Positions 7,969-16,765 of a stretch of 64,000 nucleotides of DNA are shown in pieces. Position 1 is the first letter of the stretch. The number at the start of each line of letters is the position of its first letter. The translations under genes were made by a program, and so were the position numbers. The notes beneath the pieces were generated by a model, which saw nothing but the letters and a program-made list of their open reading frames with translations, did no database searches and had not been told where the DNA came from. Origin of the DNA: Eutrophocola sp964503965 (lineage in GTDB: Bacteria > Pseudomonadota > Gammaproteobacteria > Pseudomonadales > Pseudohongiellaceae); assembly GCA_964503965.1 (NCBI GenBank), contig CAZDCK010000010.1:1-64000 (forward strand), read 5' to 3'.

Positions 7969-8817
7969 ATGACAACAGGACAAAGCATTCACCCGAACCC
8001 CGATTCCAATCTGGCCAATGTGAAAAACATTGTTGTAGTAGCATCTGGCAAAGGTGGCGTGGGCAAATCCACCACAGCAGCCAATCTTGCCCTTGCTCTA
8101 GCGAGGCAGGGATACAGTACCGGCCTTTTTGATGCGGACATATATGGTCCCAGCCAGCCCCTGATGCTGGGTATAGCCCCGGGAACGCGTCCTGAGGTGG
8201 TTGACGACAAATTCATGGTACCCGTGGAAGTGCATGGTATTAAATGTAATTCTGTGGGACTGCTGGTGGATGAAAACCAGGCCATGGTATGGCGAGGTCC
8301 CATGGTGGTCGGGGCATTTAACCAGATTCTGAACGATACCCGCTGGGGTGAGCTGGACTATCTGGTGGTGGATATGCCGCCTGGTACAGGAGATATTCAG
8401 TTAAGTCTGGCGCAGTCGGTGCCTGTGACCGGTGCGGTTATCGTGACTACTCCCCAGGATGTCGCATTGCTTGATGCCAAACGCGGCATTGAGATGTTCA
8501 GGAAAGTGGAAGTGCCGATTCTCGGTGTTGTCGAAAACATGAGCATCCATATCTGCAGTCAATGTGGTCACAGCGAGCACATTTTTGGTGACCAGGGCGC
8601 CAGTCGTATTGCAGAAAACTATGGGGTGCCCCTGTTGGGAGAATTGCCACTTGATGTGGCTATCAGGGAGCAGTGTGATGCAGGCAAGCCCACTGTTGTG
8701 GCAGATCCCGACGGTAAGGTTGCAGAAATTTATCTCAATATTGCCGATAAAGTGTCCAAGCAGTTAGCGACAACAAAAAAACAGCAGGGTCCGACTATCT
8801 CCATCAGTGACGACTGA
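7969..8817 (+). CDS. mrp: Mrp/ApbC-family iron-sulfur carrier P-loop ATPase
   Basis: The protein has 282 residues with the deviant Walker A GKGGVGKST at 27-35, the FDADIYGPSQP switch motif, and the C-terminal Cys196-x2-Cys199 pair (CSQC) that binds a bridging 4Fe-4S cluster in the dimer. Members carry and transfer Fe-S clusters to apoproteins. It is shorter than E. coli Mrp because the N-terminal MIP18/DUF59 domain is missing, as in many family members. The ATG at 7969 is the first start after the hppA terminator, so the gene probably has its own promoter. It converges on darP. Confidence 0.92.
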   Translation: MTTGQSIHPNPDSNLANVKNIVVVASGKGGVGKSTTAANLALALARQGYSTGLFDADIYGPSQPLMLGIAPGTRPEVVDDKFMVPVEVHGIKCNSVGLLVDENQAMVWRGPMVVGAFNQILNDTRWGELDYLVVDMPPGTGDIQLSLAQSVPVTGAVIVTTPQDVALLDAKRGIEMFRKVEVPILGVVENMSIHICSQCGHSEHIFGDQGASRIAENYGVPLLGELPLDVAIREQCDAGKPTVVADPDGKVAEIYLNIADKVSKQLATTKKQQGPTISISDD

Positions 8818-8835
8818 ACTTTTATGGCTACCCAG

Positions 8836-9363
8836 TCAGATATCGGGGATATCTTTGAGGAAAGCAAACAGTTTTCTTGCTGAGGCCGGTGACTTGCCGG
8901 TGGCCTTTTCCCTGGCAGCCTGCCGAATTAGTTGGCGGAGGTACTGTATGTCAATGCCAGGGTGATTGCTGATCAACGCTTCAAGCAATGCCTGGTCACC
9001 ATTAATGAGCCGTTCCCTGGTGTCCTCCAGGCGGTGAAAACGTCGTTTGGCCAGTTCGGCCTGCTGTCCCTCTTCATCAAGCGTCGCGATGATGGGGGCG
9101 GGGTCTATATCTCTCATCAGCCTGCCAATAAACTGGAGTTGCCGTTTTCGGGCACCCCGTTTGTCAGGAATGCGTTTGTACTCGGCAATAGCATTGAGCA
9201 GGTCATCGGGTAGTTCGCATTTGGACAGTATACGAGAAGGCAGGGTCGTCAGCTTTTGCCCAAGATCCTGAAGGGCTGTCATTTCCTTTTTTACCTGGGT
9301 CTTACTTTTGAACTCCTCATCTTCAGGGGTGGTTTCATATGTGTCTTCATGTGATGTGGTCAT
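8836..9363 (-). CDS. darP: Ribosome biogenesis factor DarP (YjgA)
   Basis: This 175-residue protein matches the YjgA/DUF615 family: SKTQVKKEMTALQDLGQKL near the N-terminus, IPDKRGARKRQLQFIGRLMR in the middle and RQLIRQAAREK near the C-terminus. DarP binds late 50S precursors and helps their maturation in E. coli. It is fully helical and highly charged, with no membrane segment. It is the last gene of the long minus-strand series, 28 bp after mgtE, and converges on mrp. Confidence 0.92.
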   Translation of the reverse strand: MTTSHEDTYETTPEDEEFKSKTQVKKEMTALQDLGQKLTTLPSRILSKCELPDDLLNAIAEYKRIPDKRGARKRQLQFIGRLMRDIDPAPIIATLDEEGQQAELAKRRFHRLEDTRERLINGDQALLEALISNHPGIDIQYLRQLIRQAAREKATGKSPASARKLFAFLKDIPDI

Positions 9364-9391
9364 TTGTATTCCGGGTATTCAGAGAAATCTT

Positions 9392-10750
9392 TTAATAGAA
9401 AATAGATGCCAGTCCCAGAAAGGACAGGAAACCAACCACATCGGTCAAGGCAACCAGTCCGACACCTCCAGCCAGCGCAGGATCGATTTTCAGGGTTTTC
9501 AGGAATAGAGGCAGGAAGGCCCCTGTCATGGCGGCAATAATCAGGTTGGTGATCATGGCAGTGCCGAAAATGATGCCCAGTTTCATATCATTGAACCACC
9601 AGCCCGAGATCGTTCCAGCAATAAGTGCCCAGAAAATGCCGTTCAGGGCAGTTACAGAGAGTTCGCGCTTGATCAGCCATCGGGCATTGGTTTTCCCAAT
9701 CTGGCCCTGTGCCATGCCGCGGATGACGAGAGTCAGGGTCTGGTTGCCGGCAACCCCTCCCATGCTTGCCACAATACCCATCAGAACAGCCAGGGCAACA
9801 ACCTGGTCAATGGTCTCTGAAAACTGGCTTATCACGATAGAGGCCATAAAGGCAGTGATAAGGTGAATGCCAAGCCAGATGGCCCTGCGGCGGCTGGTTT
9901 TGATGACAGGTGCAAAAGTATCATCTTCCTCGTCGAGACCGGCCATGCCCATCAGGGAATGTTCAGCGTCATCCCTGATGACATCGACTACGTCATCAAT
10001 GGTGATTCGGCCAAGGAGTTTGCCTTCCTCATTAATGACCGGTGCAGAGACCAGGTCCATACGCTCAAACAACTGGGCCACTTCCTTCTCGGGCATATCT
10101 ACAGGAATGGCATTGAAGTCGGTAACCATGACATCGTCTACTGTCAGATTGGGATCAGAGACGAGCAGGGTTCGCAGGGGCAAAATCCCCACAAGATGAT
10201 CTTCCCGGTTCGTGACCAGGATATTGTCTGTCATCAGGGGGATTTCATTGTGTCGACGCAGGTAACGCATAACGACATCCAGAGTATGACTACGCCTTAC
10301 CGTAATGGTATCCGTATTGAGCAGGCCGCCTGCTGAGTCTTCCGGGTAGGAGAGGACCGCTTCAAGGCGATTCCTGTCCTGGTCATCCATGGATAACAAT
10401 ACCTGGTAGATTACTTTTTCAGGCAGTTGCTGGAGTATGTCTGCAATATCATCCGTTTCCAGGCCTTCCGTCAGGGTAGCGACTTCTTGCGGACTGAGTT
10501 TGTCAAGAATATCTGCCTGGATATTTTCATTCAGGTAATTGAGGACTTCCCCTTCGTTGCTTTTTTCCACCAGCTGCCACAGCACTTCACGCGCAGTGTG
10601 AGGGGAGGATTCAAGCAGGTGCGCAATGGTTGGCGCGGGTAGGGCATTGAGCATACGGCGAACACGAACGAATGCACCACTCTCAAGGGCAGTGCTTAAC
10701 TCCTCAAGTTGCTCGTGTGTCTGTATGTTGTTTTCATTGGTTTCAAGCAT
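9392..10750 (-). CDS. mgtE: Magnesium transporter MgtE
   Basis: The 452-residue protein has the full MgtE layout: an N-terminal superhelical domain (about 20-130), two CBS domains (about 135-255) and five C-terminal membrane helices (about 280-450). The ion-path region is recognised by GVAGNQTLTLVIRG in the membrane part, and the C-terminal helices carry GAFLPL and DPALAGG. MgtE is a Mg2+ channel gated by Mg2+ binding to the CBS domains. It lies downstream of ptsO on the same strand with a 125-bp gap, the same neighbourhood as in Pseudomonas. Confidence 0.95.
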   Translation of the reverse strand: MLETNENNIQTHEQLEELSTALESGAFVRVRRMLNALPAPTIAHLLESSPHTAREVLWQLVEKSNEGEVLNYLNENIQADILDKLSPQEVATLTEGLETDDIADILQQLPEKVIYQVLLSMDDQDRNRLEAVLSYPEDSAGGLLNTDTITVRRSHTLDVVMRYLRRHNEIPLMTDNILVTNREDHLVGILPLRTLLVSDPNLTVDDVMVTDFNAIPVDMPEKEVAQLFERMDLVSAPVINEEGKLLGRITIDDVVDVIRDDAEHSLMGMAGLDEEDDTFAPVIKTSRRRAIWLGIHLITAFMASIVISQFSETIDQVVALAVLMGIVASMGGVAGNQTLTLVIRGMAQGQIGKTNARWLIKRELSVTALNGIFWALIAGTISGWWFNDMKLGIIFGTAMITNLIIAAMTGAFLPLFLKTLKIDPALAGGVGLVALTDVVGFLSFLGLASIFY

Positions 10751-10875
10751 GGCAACAGCCTACCTGTTTTCGCAGGTCATGTCCCGTTCCCGGCAGGTGC
10801 AGGAAGCCGGAGATTACTCTTGTTTTATCAACCAGACCGGGTGCCTTGTTGGTAATGAAATGGCGGTTGCTGAAT

Positions 10876-11142
10876 TTATTCTTCGCCGAAGTTGTTCTTC
10901 ACAAGTGCTTCAATGGCATCAAGAGCTTCAGATTCATCATCTCCTTCGATGACCAGTGTGAGTTCACTGCCCGGTGAAGCAGCAAGCATCATGACAGAAA
11001 GAATACTTTTTCCATCAACACTTTTTTCCCCGTTACTGACCTGTATGCTGCTGCTGTAGTTCGCTGTGGTTTCAACAAACTTGGCAGCGGCCCTGGCATG
11101 CAGGCCGGTTCTATTTTTTATAATTATGGTTGATTCGATCAT
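10876..11142 (-). CDS. ptsO: HPr-like phosphocarrier of the nitrogen PTS (NPr)
   Basis: This 88-residue HPr-fold protein has the phosphorylated His15 in TGLHARAAAK. The VDGKSILSVMMLAASPGS segment is closer to NPr (PtsO) than to sugar-PTS HPr. NPr passes phosphate from EI-Ntr (PtsP, not in this window) to EIIA-Ntr. It comes directly after rapZ and ptsN on the same strand, the classical rpoN-linked PTS-Ntr block. Confidence 0.92.
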   Translation of the reverse strand: MIESTIIIKNRTGLHARAAAKFVETTANYSSSIQVSNGEKSVDGKSILSVMMLAASPGSELTLVIEGDDESEALDAIEALVKNNFGEE

Positions 11143-11198
11143 GAACTGCTTGCTGCATTCCTGTCATTGGTTTTTATTTTAAAGGGTTAGAACCGTTT

Positions 11199-12056
11199 TT
11201 AGCGGATTTCCTTGTGCCTTATTTGTACATTTATTTTTTTCTGGCGGAAATACCTGTTCAGCTTTTCACAAAGGAAGACGGATCTGTGTTGTCCACCCGT
11301 GCAGCCTATGGCTATTGTAATATAGCTTCGGTTGTTCGCTTCAAATTTTGGAAGCCACCGTTCCAGGTACCTCTTGATATCCTCAAACATATCCAGAACT
11401 TCGGGCTGACTTTCCAGGAAATCGATGACTTCCTGATCGAGACCGTTCAGGCTGCGCAACTGTACTATCCAGTATGGATTAGGCAGGCAGCGTACATCAA
11501 AAACGATGTCTGCATCCACCGGCACACCATGTTTGAAACCAAAAGACTGGAACTGCACTGACATGCCAGTCGCATCGTGTTCGGCAATCCTGTTCTTAAT
11601 GATATCCCGAAGCTGGTGAAGTGACAGTGAGCTTGTGTCTATGGTGAGATTGGAGAGAGAAATAATGGGAGACAGCAACTCCTTCTCCTTGCGGATCGCT
11701 TCCATCAATCCCATATTGGTGTTCGAAAGTGGGTGTTTGCGTCTTGTCTCACTGAAACGTTTCAGTAATGTGTTGTCATCTGCATCCAGAAAAATGATCT
11801 GGCGATCAATTTTTTCAGGATCAAGGTTTTCAAAAATATCCGGAAACTTTTCCAGGTCTTCAGAAATATTCCTCGCATCAATACTCACTGCAACCTGCTG
11901 GAACTCCTTGTGAAGCTCATTGCTGACACGCTCCGTCAGTGTTCCGAGCATGCTTGCAGGCAGATTGTCGACACAGTAAAAACCGATGTCCTCAAGGACA
12001 TGCAGACAGGTACTTTTACCTGAGCCGGAACGACCGCTGATAACTATCAGTTTCAT
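11199..12056 (-). CDS. rapZ: RNase adapter protein RapZ
   Basis: The 285-residue protein has the N-terminal Walker A GRSGSGKS at residues 8-15 followed by the family segment DIGFYCVDNLP, and the C-terminal domain with IAIGCTGGQHRSVFLCEKL. In E. coli RapZ delivers the GlmZ small RNA to RNase E and thereby sets GlmS levels, so it links the cell wall precursor supply to small RNA decay. It sits between ptsN and ptsO as in other gammaproteobacteria, about 67 bp after ptsN. Confidence 0.95.
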   Translation of the reverse strand: MKLIVISGRSGSGKSTCLHVLEDIGFYCVDNLPASMLGTLTERVSNELHKEFQQVAVSIDARNISEDLEKFPDIFENLDPEKIDRQIIFLDADDNTLLKRFSETRRKHPLSNTNMGLMEAIRKEKELLSPIISLSNLTIDTSSLSLHQLRDIIKNRIAEHDATGMSVQFQSFGFKHGVPVDADIVFDVRCLPNPYWIVQLRSLNGLDQEVIDFLESQPEVLDMFEDIKRYLERWLPKFEANNRSYITIAIGCTGGQHRSVFLCEKLNRYFRQKKINVQIRHKEIR

Positions 12057-12123
12057 GATTTTTTCGTCTGCTCTTGCTCAATACCGGTGCTGGCTGGATA
12101 GTAATATCGTGTTCGATGTGTTT

Positions 12124-12606
12124 TTAGGAGTCTTCCTCATCCTTTCCTGGAAGGTTGGCCGTAGCCGCTTCAAACAGGCTGGTGTTACTTGAACAGCCTC
12201 TCAGGTTTGCGCAGTATTCAGGGTTGTTAAATCGGTCGGCAAGATTGCGCAATACTTCCAGATGCCCTTCAATGGTGTTTTCAGGGACGAGCAGGTAAAA
12301 AAGCAGATCAACAGGTTTGCCATCGATAGCATCAAAGTCGATACCCTGTTCCAGTTTTACAAGGCATCCAATAGTGTTTTCACACTTGGGGACACGGCAA
12401 TGGGGGATAGCTATACCATTTCCCAGGCCGGTACTGCCCAACTGCTCACGAGCTATCAGGGCGTTGTAGATCTGGTTGGCATCCACGTTTTCGACATTCT
12501 CGGCGATCAGGTCGGCGCTGACTTCGAGCAGTCGCTTTTTGCTGATTCCCTGCAGATTACAAAAAGTAAGCTTGGGGGAAAGGATTGTTTTAAGGTCCAT
12601 ACTCAT
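12124..12606 (-). CDS. ptsN: Nitrogen-PTS EIIA protein PtsN
   Basis: This 160-residue EIIA-Ntr protein has the phosphorylated His69 in GIAIPHCR, preceded by REQLGSTGLGNG, and the DLLFYLLVPE strand of the fold. It is the end point of the Ntr phosphorelay and regulates K+ transport and other targets by protein contact. It starts only 41 bp after the rpoN stop codon, so the hibernation factor gene hpf, which usually lies between them, is absent here. The tail (about 15 residues, acidic) is slightly longer than in E. coli. Confidence 0.93.
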   Translation of the reverse strand: MSMDLKTILSPKLTFCNLQGISKKRLLEVSADLIAENVENVDANQIYNALIAREQLGSTGLGNGIAIPHCRVPKCENTIGCLVKLEQGIDFDAIDGKPVDLLFYLLVPENTIEGHLEVLRNLADRFNNPEYCANLRGCSSNTSLFEAATANLPGKDEEDS

Positions 12607-12647
12607 GGTTCTCGTTTACTTTCTGCCTGATTTCAGTGATGAAGCCA

Positions 12648-14162
12648 TTACAGAAGCTGTTTCCTCTCATTTGAAGGAGCGATAGACAGTGATTCCCTGT
12701 ACTTGGCGATAGTGCGCCGGGCAATCTTGATGCCCTGTTCTTCAAGCAGCTTGGTAATCTTGCTGTCACTAAGGGGTTTATTCGGATTTTCTGCCGCCAC
12801 CAGTTTTTTAATCAGGGCCCGGATTGCGGTAGATGAACACTCACCACCGCCTTCTGTGCCTACATGGCTGGAAAAGAAATACTTGAGTTCATAGATGCCT
12901 CGTGGTGTATGCATGTATTTCTGGGTGGTCACCCGGGAGATGGTGGATTCATGCATGCCAACAGCCTCTGCAATATCGTGAAGCACGAGGGGTTTCATTG
13001 CTTCCTCTCCGTAATCCAGAAACCCTTTCTGATGCTCCACTATTTTCGTAGCAACTTTCATGAGGGTTTCGTTACGGCTGTACAGACTTTTAATAAACCA
13101 GCGAGCTTCCTGCAGATTATCTTTGATGAATGTATTGTCTGCTTCTGAACCTTTCCTGTTCGCAAGCATGGCATATTCCGGATTAACTCGTATTTTCGGT
13201 GCTGTATCCGGGTTGAGCTCAACATGCCATTTATCATTTTTCCTGCTGACGAAGACATCGGGGACTACATAGGTTGTGTCAGAAGGAGAGATCTCTGAAC
13301 CGGGGCGTGGATTAAGGGCCAGGATAATCTTCATGGCTTCCTTGAGTTCCGGTTCCTTGATGCGTAGTGCTTTCAGGATATGACCGTAATCATGGCTGGC
13401 CAGTTGTGGTAAAAAATCATTGATGATGCTTTGGGCGACTGAATAGCCCGGGTAATCCTTGCCGAGTTGTCTTAGTTGAATGGAAAGGCACTCACTAAGG
13501 TCACGGTAACCGACCCCAACCGGGTCAAACTGCTGAATGCGGTGAAGCACTGCGACGACTTCTTCCTCGTCGATATCCAGCTCGCGGATCAGTCCTGCAT
13601 GAATTGACTCTATAGTGGATGTTAGCTGACCGTTTGGGTCTATGGCATCAATGATAGCCATGGCAATGAGTCTATCCCCGTCTGACATGGGGGTCAGGTT
13701 CAACTGCCAGTTAAGATGATCCTGGAGGGATTCGGCCTTGGTATTGCGTGACTCAAAATCGTAATCGGCACTTTCGGCTGAGGATGGCGTGGGCGGCGTG
13801 GAACTGTTTGTGTAGATGTCATCCCAGTTACTGTCCACCGAAAGTTCCGAGGGGATATCACCCTCATCCCAGCTGTCACCCTGTTCAAAATCATTGTTCT
13901 GTTCTGTTTCACTGGATTTATTCTGACTGCTGTCCTCTGCAGCCGTGAAATCCATGTCTTCAGAGCCGGATTCATTTTCACTGCCCGGGGTATCAGCATT
14001 GTCGGCTGACTCTTCAATTTCCAGCAGTGGATTGGATTCCAGGGCTTCCTGGATTTCCTGTTGAAGATCCAGCGTCGACAGTTGCAGGAGGCGAATAGCC
14101 TGCTGCAATTGTGGGGTCATGGTCAGTTGCTGACCCAGTTTCAGCTGGAGCGATAGTTTCAT
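12648..14162 (-). CDS. rpoN: RNA polymerase sigma-54 factor
   Basis: The 504-residue protein has the three sigma-54 regions: the Gln/Leu-rich activator-interaction region I (LQLKLGQQLTMTPQLQQAIRLLQ), an acidic, Ser/Glu/Asp-rich region II (about 50-125), and the core-binding and DNA-binding region III with a helix-turn-helix around VGMHESTISRVTTQKYMHTPRG. The RpoN box ARRTIAKYRE is at 481-490. It reads -24/-12 promoters with enhancer-binding proteins. It lies downstream of lptB after a 170-bp gap and heads the PTS-Ntr block. Confidence 0.96.
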   Translation of the reverse strand: MKLSLQLKLGQQLTMTPQLQQAIRLLQLSTLDLQQEIQEALESNPLLEIEESADNADTPGSENESGSEDMDFTAAEDSSQNKSSETEQNNDFEQGDSWDEGDIPSELSVDSNWDDIYTNSSTPPTPSSAESADYDFESRNTKAESLQDHLNWQLNLTPMSDGDRLIAMAIIDAIDPNGQLTSTIESIHAGLIRELDIDEEEVVAVLHRIQQFDPVGVGYRDLSECLSIQLRQLGKDYPGYSVAQSIINDFLPQLASHDYGHILKALRIKEPELKEAMKIILALNPRPGSEISPSDTTYVVPDVFVSRKNDKWHVELNPDTAPKIRVNPEYAMLANRKGSEADNTFIKDNLQEARWFIKSLYSRNETLMKVATKIVEHQKGFLDYGEEAMKPLVLHDIAEAVGMHESTISRVTTQKYMHTPRGIYELKYFFSSHVGTEGGGECSSTAIRALIKKLVAAENPNKPLSDSKITKLLEEQGIKIARRTIAKYRESLSIAPSNERKQLL

Positions 14163-14251
14163 AGGTATCGTTAAGAAATCAGAAGCGTATGATCGCGACT
14201 TTCTGCTTTTTATAACCTTGCGTCAATTGCCTGCATTACAGGGCTAAAGGA

Positions 14252-14265
14252 GCCCCCGGCGGGGC
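14252..14265. other. Short GC hairpin between lptB and rpoN
   Basis: GCCCC-CGGC-GGGGC forms a five-pair perfect stem in the 170-bp gap between lptB and rpoN. It has no clear T-run on either strand, so it may be a processing or attenuation element rather than a true terminator. Confidence 0.35.
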
Positions 14266-14332
14266 GCAAGAATAGCAAATTTAAGTGTTTAGTGACAGGG
14301 AATCCTGTTTTCAGGAATGATTATTGCATTGC

Positions 14333-15058
14333 TCACAGACGGAATTGTTCGCCCAGATATACATCTCTAACTGTCTGATTATGAAGAATTTCCTCTGGTT
14401 TGCCTGAAGCCAGAACAGTTCCTTCATTAACGATATAGGCTTTTTGACATATATCCAGTGTCTCCCGAACATTATGATCCGTGACCAGTACCCCTATGCC
14501 GCGGTCACTGAGGTTCGAAATAATCTGTTTGATGTCATTGACGGAAATGGGGTCCACTCCTGCAAAAGGCTCATCCAGGAGTATAAAGGCCGGATCAGTG
14601 GCAAGAGCACGGGCAATTTCAGCCCTTCTTCTTTCCCCGCCTGAGAGGCTCATACCCGCCGTATCTGCAATATGACCAATGTGGAATTCGTGCATCAGGG
14701 ACTCAGCCTTATCCTCCCTTTCCGGGCGGCTCATTCCGGACCTGGTCTCCAGGATGGCGAGAATGTTTTCCCTGACACTCAGCTTCCTGAAAATGGACGC
14801 TTCCTGGGGCAGATAGCCCAGTCCCCTGCGGGCCCTCTCATGCATGGGGAAAGCAGAAATATCCTCGTCATCAATATAAACGCGCCCATGGTCTGCTCGG
14901 ACAAGGCCAATTATCATGTAGAAGGAAGTAGTCTTGCCGGCGCCATTAGGCCCAAGAAGTCCGATAATTTCACCACTATTCAATGCCAGTGATGTATCAG
15001 AAACCACTTGGCGGCCTTTATAGGATTTGGCCAGGTTGACTGCCCGAAGTGTTTTCAT
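14333..15058 (-). CDS. lptB: LPS export ABC transporter ATPase LptB
   Basis: The ATPase has 241 residues, the same length as E. coli LptB, when started at the ATG 15056-15058; the frame is open further upstream but that part overlaps lptA and does not look like LptB. It shows Walker A GPNGAGKT at 36-43, the Q-loop, the signature LSGGERRRAEIARAL, and Walker B FILLDEPFAGVDP. LptB2 with LptF, LptG (not in this window) and LptC drives LPS across the periplasm. It follows lptA by 7 bp, so the two are translated together. Confidence 0.95.
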   Translation of the reverse strand: MKTLRAVNLAKSYKGRQVVSDTSLALNSGEIIGLLGPNGAGKTTSFYMIIGLVRADHGRVYIDDEDISAFPMHERARRGLGYLPQEASIFRKLSVRENILAILETRSGMSRPEREDKAESLMHEFHIGHIADTAGMSLSGGERRRAEIARALATDPAFILLDEPFAGVDPISVNDIKQIISNLSDRGIGVLVTDHNVRETLDICQKAYIVNEGTVLASGKPEEILHNQTVRDVYLGEQFRL

Positions 15059-15065
15059 GATCGGT

Positions 15066-15587
15066 TTACTGGTTGTTTCTGGGTGACAGAATAACGCTGG
15101 CACGCTCGCCATTATCACACAGCGGCGTGGTGACACTTCTGTTTTCAATGAAGTAATCGACCTGGCAGCCGCTCCATAAATCTCCCCCCTGGGTAAACCT
15201 GACTTGGCCTATTGCCGACATGTGTTGGGTCTCATAGTCGAGGATGATGGTTTCCCCCTCAGCGGTAACCATGGCCTGGTCTATAGCCGGCTGTTGCTGG
15301 TAATGGGCCGGGTTCCCGGAAACGGTGAGTTTTTTGATTTCACCTTCAACTCGTTCAATGGTTATTTCATTACCGGTAATTTTCAGTGATCCCTGTGTGA
15401 TTTCCGCTGGTGACTCTGCAGTGCCGTAAAACACCTGCTTGCCTTCATCCATCATCAGCACGCTGTTGTCATAGGAGCCATGAATGGGCTGTTCGGCGTC
15501 CTCGGGGAGAGCTAGCGCTGTATGGGCCAGCATGCCTGGGAGAATGACGGCAAGGAAGTGGGCATAGAGATAGCTTTTACTGGTCAT
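15066..15587 (-). CDS. lptA: LPS transport periplasmic bridge protein LptA
   Basis: The protein starts with a signal peptide (hydrophobic stretch to HTALA, cleavage likely before LPEDAEQP), followed by an OstA/LptA beta-jellyroll with repeated strand patterns such as ITGNEITIERVEGEIKKLTVSGNPAHY. LptA forms the periplasmic bridge for LPS between LptC and LptD. I chose the ATG at 15585-15587, which has GGAAAC upstream; an ATG 15 bases earlier is also possible. Its start overlaps the lptC end, and lptB follows after 7 bp. Confidence 0.9.
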   Translation of the reverse strand: MTSKSYLYAHFLAVILPGMLAHTALALPEDAEQPIHGSYDNSVLMMDEGKQVFYGTAESPAEITQGSLKITGNEITIERVEGEIKKLTVSGNPAHYQQQPAIDQAMVTAEGETIILDYETQHMSAIGQVRFTQGGDLWSGCQVDYFIENRSVTTPLCDNGERASVILSPRNNQ

Positions 15588-16218
15588 AGGTAAAGTTTCC
15601 ATTGGCCAGTTGCCTGATTATATTGGTGTTCATGTCAGCAAAAAAGCCGGAGCTGGTGGAAGAGAAACCATCTGATTCAACTAAAACATCACTTTGCGTA
15701 TTCATACTTTTTTCATTGGGATAGACCGTCAGTGATTCGGTGTAGATATTGACTGGCCTGCCGTCAGCATTTGTTCCCGTGATGATAACATTATTGCTCA
15801 GGGTGACGCGCTGGCGGTTCTGCACCGGATCTGTATCAACCCGCCCGGTTTCCGAGGTGATTTCCCATAGTCTGTTATCGGGCCTGAAAATCATGAATTG
15901 TGGTTGTTCAACAATGCTGTATTCGGGGTTGGGAAAGTGGGTCACCTGCGAGGCGAGAAAACGGTAATCCATTTTTCCTGTTGCTGTATAGCGTGCGCTG
16001 TCCACATCAGACATAAAATAATCAAAGCCTTCGTCCTGCATTTCCAGCAGCAGGGTGATATCCAGTATCTCCTCATCTGTTGCGAAATCCAGAAGAAAGT
16101 ACATGACAACGGACAGGGCCAGAATGGCCAGAGCGTGATAGCGCAGGCGGGCTTTGGTGCTTTCCGGGGGAGTAATTCTGTCGTCAGGTGAGCGCACTGT
16201 CATGTCGGAGGCTCTCAC
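15577..16218 (-). CDS. lptC: LPS export protein LptC
   Basis: This 213-residue protein has one N-terminal membrane helix (about residues 29-45) and a periplasmic beta domain, with the family pattern of predicted strands and the GRPVNIYTESLTVYPNEKSMNTQSDV segment that is typical near the LptC C-terminus. LptC hands LPS from LptB2FG to LptA. It overlaps kdsC by 4 bp and lptA by about 11 bp, so translation is coupled across kdsC-lptC-lptA. It is slightly longer at the N-terminus than E. coli LptC. Confidence 0.9.
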   Translation of the reverse strand: MRASDMTVRSPDDRITPPESTKARLRYHALAILALSVVMYFLLDFATDEEILDITLLLEMQDEGFDYFMSDVDSARYTATGKMDYRFLASQVTHFPNPEYSIVEQPQFMIFRPDNRLWEITSETGRVDTDPVQNRQRVTLSNNVIITGTNADGRPVNIYTESLTVYPNEKSMNTQSDVLVESDGFSSTSSGFFADMNTNIIRQLANGNFTYDQ

Positions 16219-16754
16219 AGATAGGGAGCGACGGCGCTCTCATAGTTATTCTGCGCGATTAATATCCAGTCACAGATTTCCCGCACAGCACCGGATCCCC
16301 CGTCCCGGGTAGTGATCGCATCGGCATTTTGTTGGACCAGGGAATGACCATCCGGGACAGTTATGCCAAGCTGCGCGGCCTTGATGCAGGCCAGATCAGG
16401 CAAGTCATCGCCAGCATAGGCGACAGAAGAATAATCCATGCCCAGTGAGGAAAGCATGTCGTCCAGTATATTTTTCTTGTCATCACTCCCCTGGAAGACA
16501 AGGTCAATGCCCAGGTTGGCGGCTCGCCTTTCAACGATAGCTGATTCTCTACCCGTAATGATGGCAACCCTGACACCGCTTGACTGCAGCAGCTTGAGTC
16601 CGAGGCCATCCTGGGTATAAAAAGCCTTGCTTTCCTCTCCGCTATTGGAGAAATACAGCCTGCCATCAGAGAGAATTCCGTCAACATCAAGCACAAGTAA
16701 CTGAATATTCTTTGCCAGCGTATTGATATGGTCAGGAATAGGGGGTAATTCCAT
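16215..16754 (-). CDS. kdsC: 3-deoxy-D-manno-octulosonate 8-phosphate phosphatase KdsC
   Basis: A HAD-family phosphatase of 179 residues from the ATG at 16752-16754; a TTG 15 bases upstream overlapping the kdsD stop is the alternative. The nucleophile and acid are Asp23 and Asp25 in LVLDVDGILSDG; the motif II region is VAIITGRES and motif III is AYAGDDLPD. KdsC makes KDO from KDO-8-phosphate for the LPS core. It lies between kdsD and lptC in the order seen in E. coli and Pseudomonas. Confidence 0.95.
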   Translation of the reverse strand: MELPPIPDHINTLAKNIQLLVLDVDGILSDGRLYFSNSGEESKAFYTQDGLGLKLLQSSGVRVAIITGRESAIVERRAANLGIDLVFQGSDDKKNILDDMLSSLGMDYSSVAYAGDDLPDLACIKAAQLGITVPDGHSLVQQNADAITTRDGGSGAVREICDWILIAQNNYESAVAPYL

Positions 16755-16765
16755 GGAGGTAGTCC

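Noticed and set aside
15059..15148. Upstream extension of lptB
   Set aside because: The extra 30 residues overlap lptA and do not resemble LptB, while the ATG at 15058 gives the exact family length.
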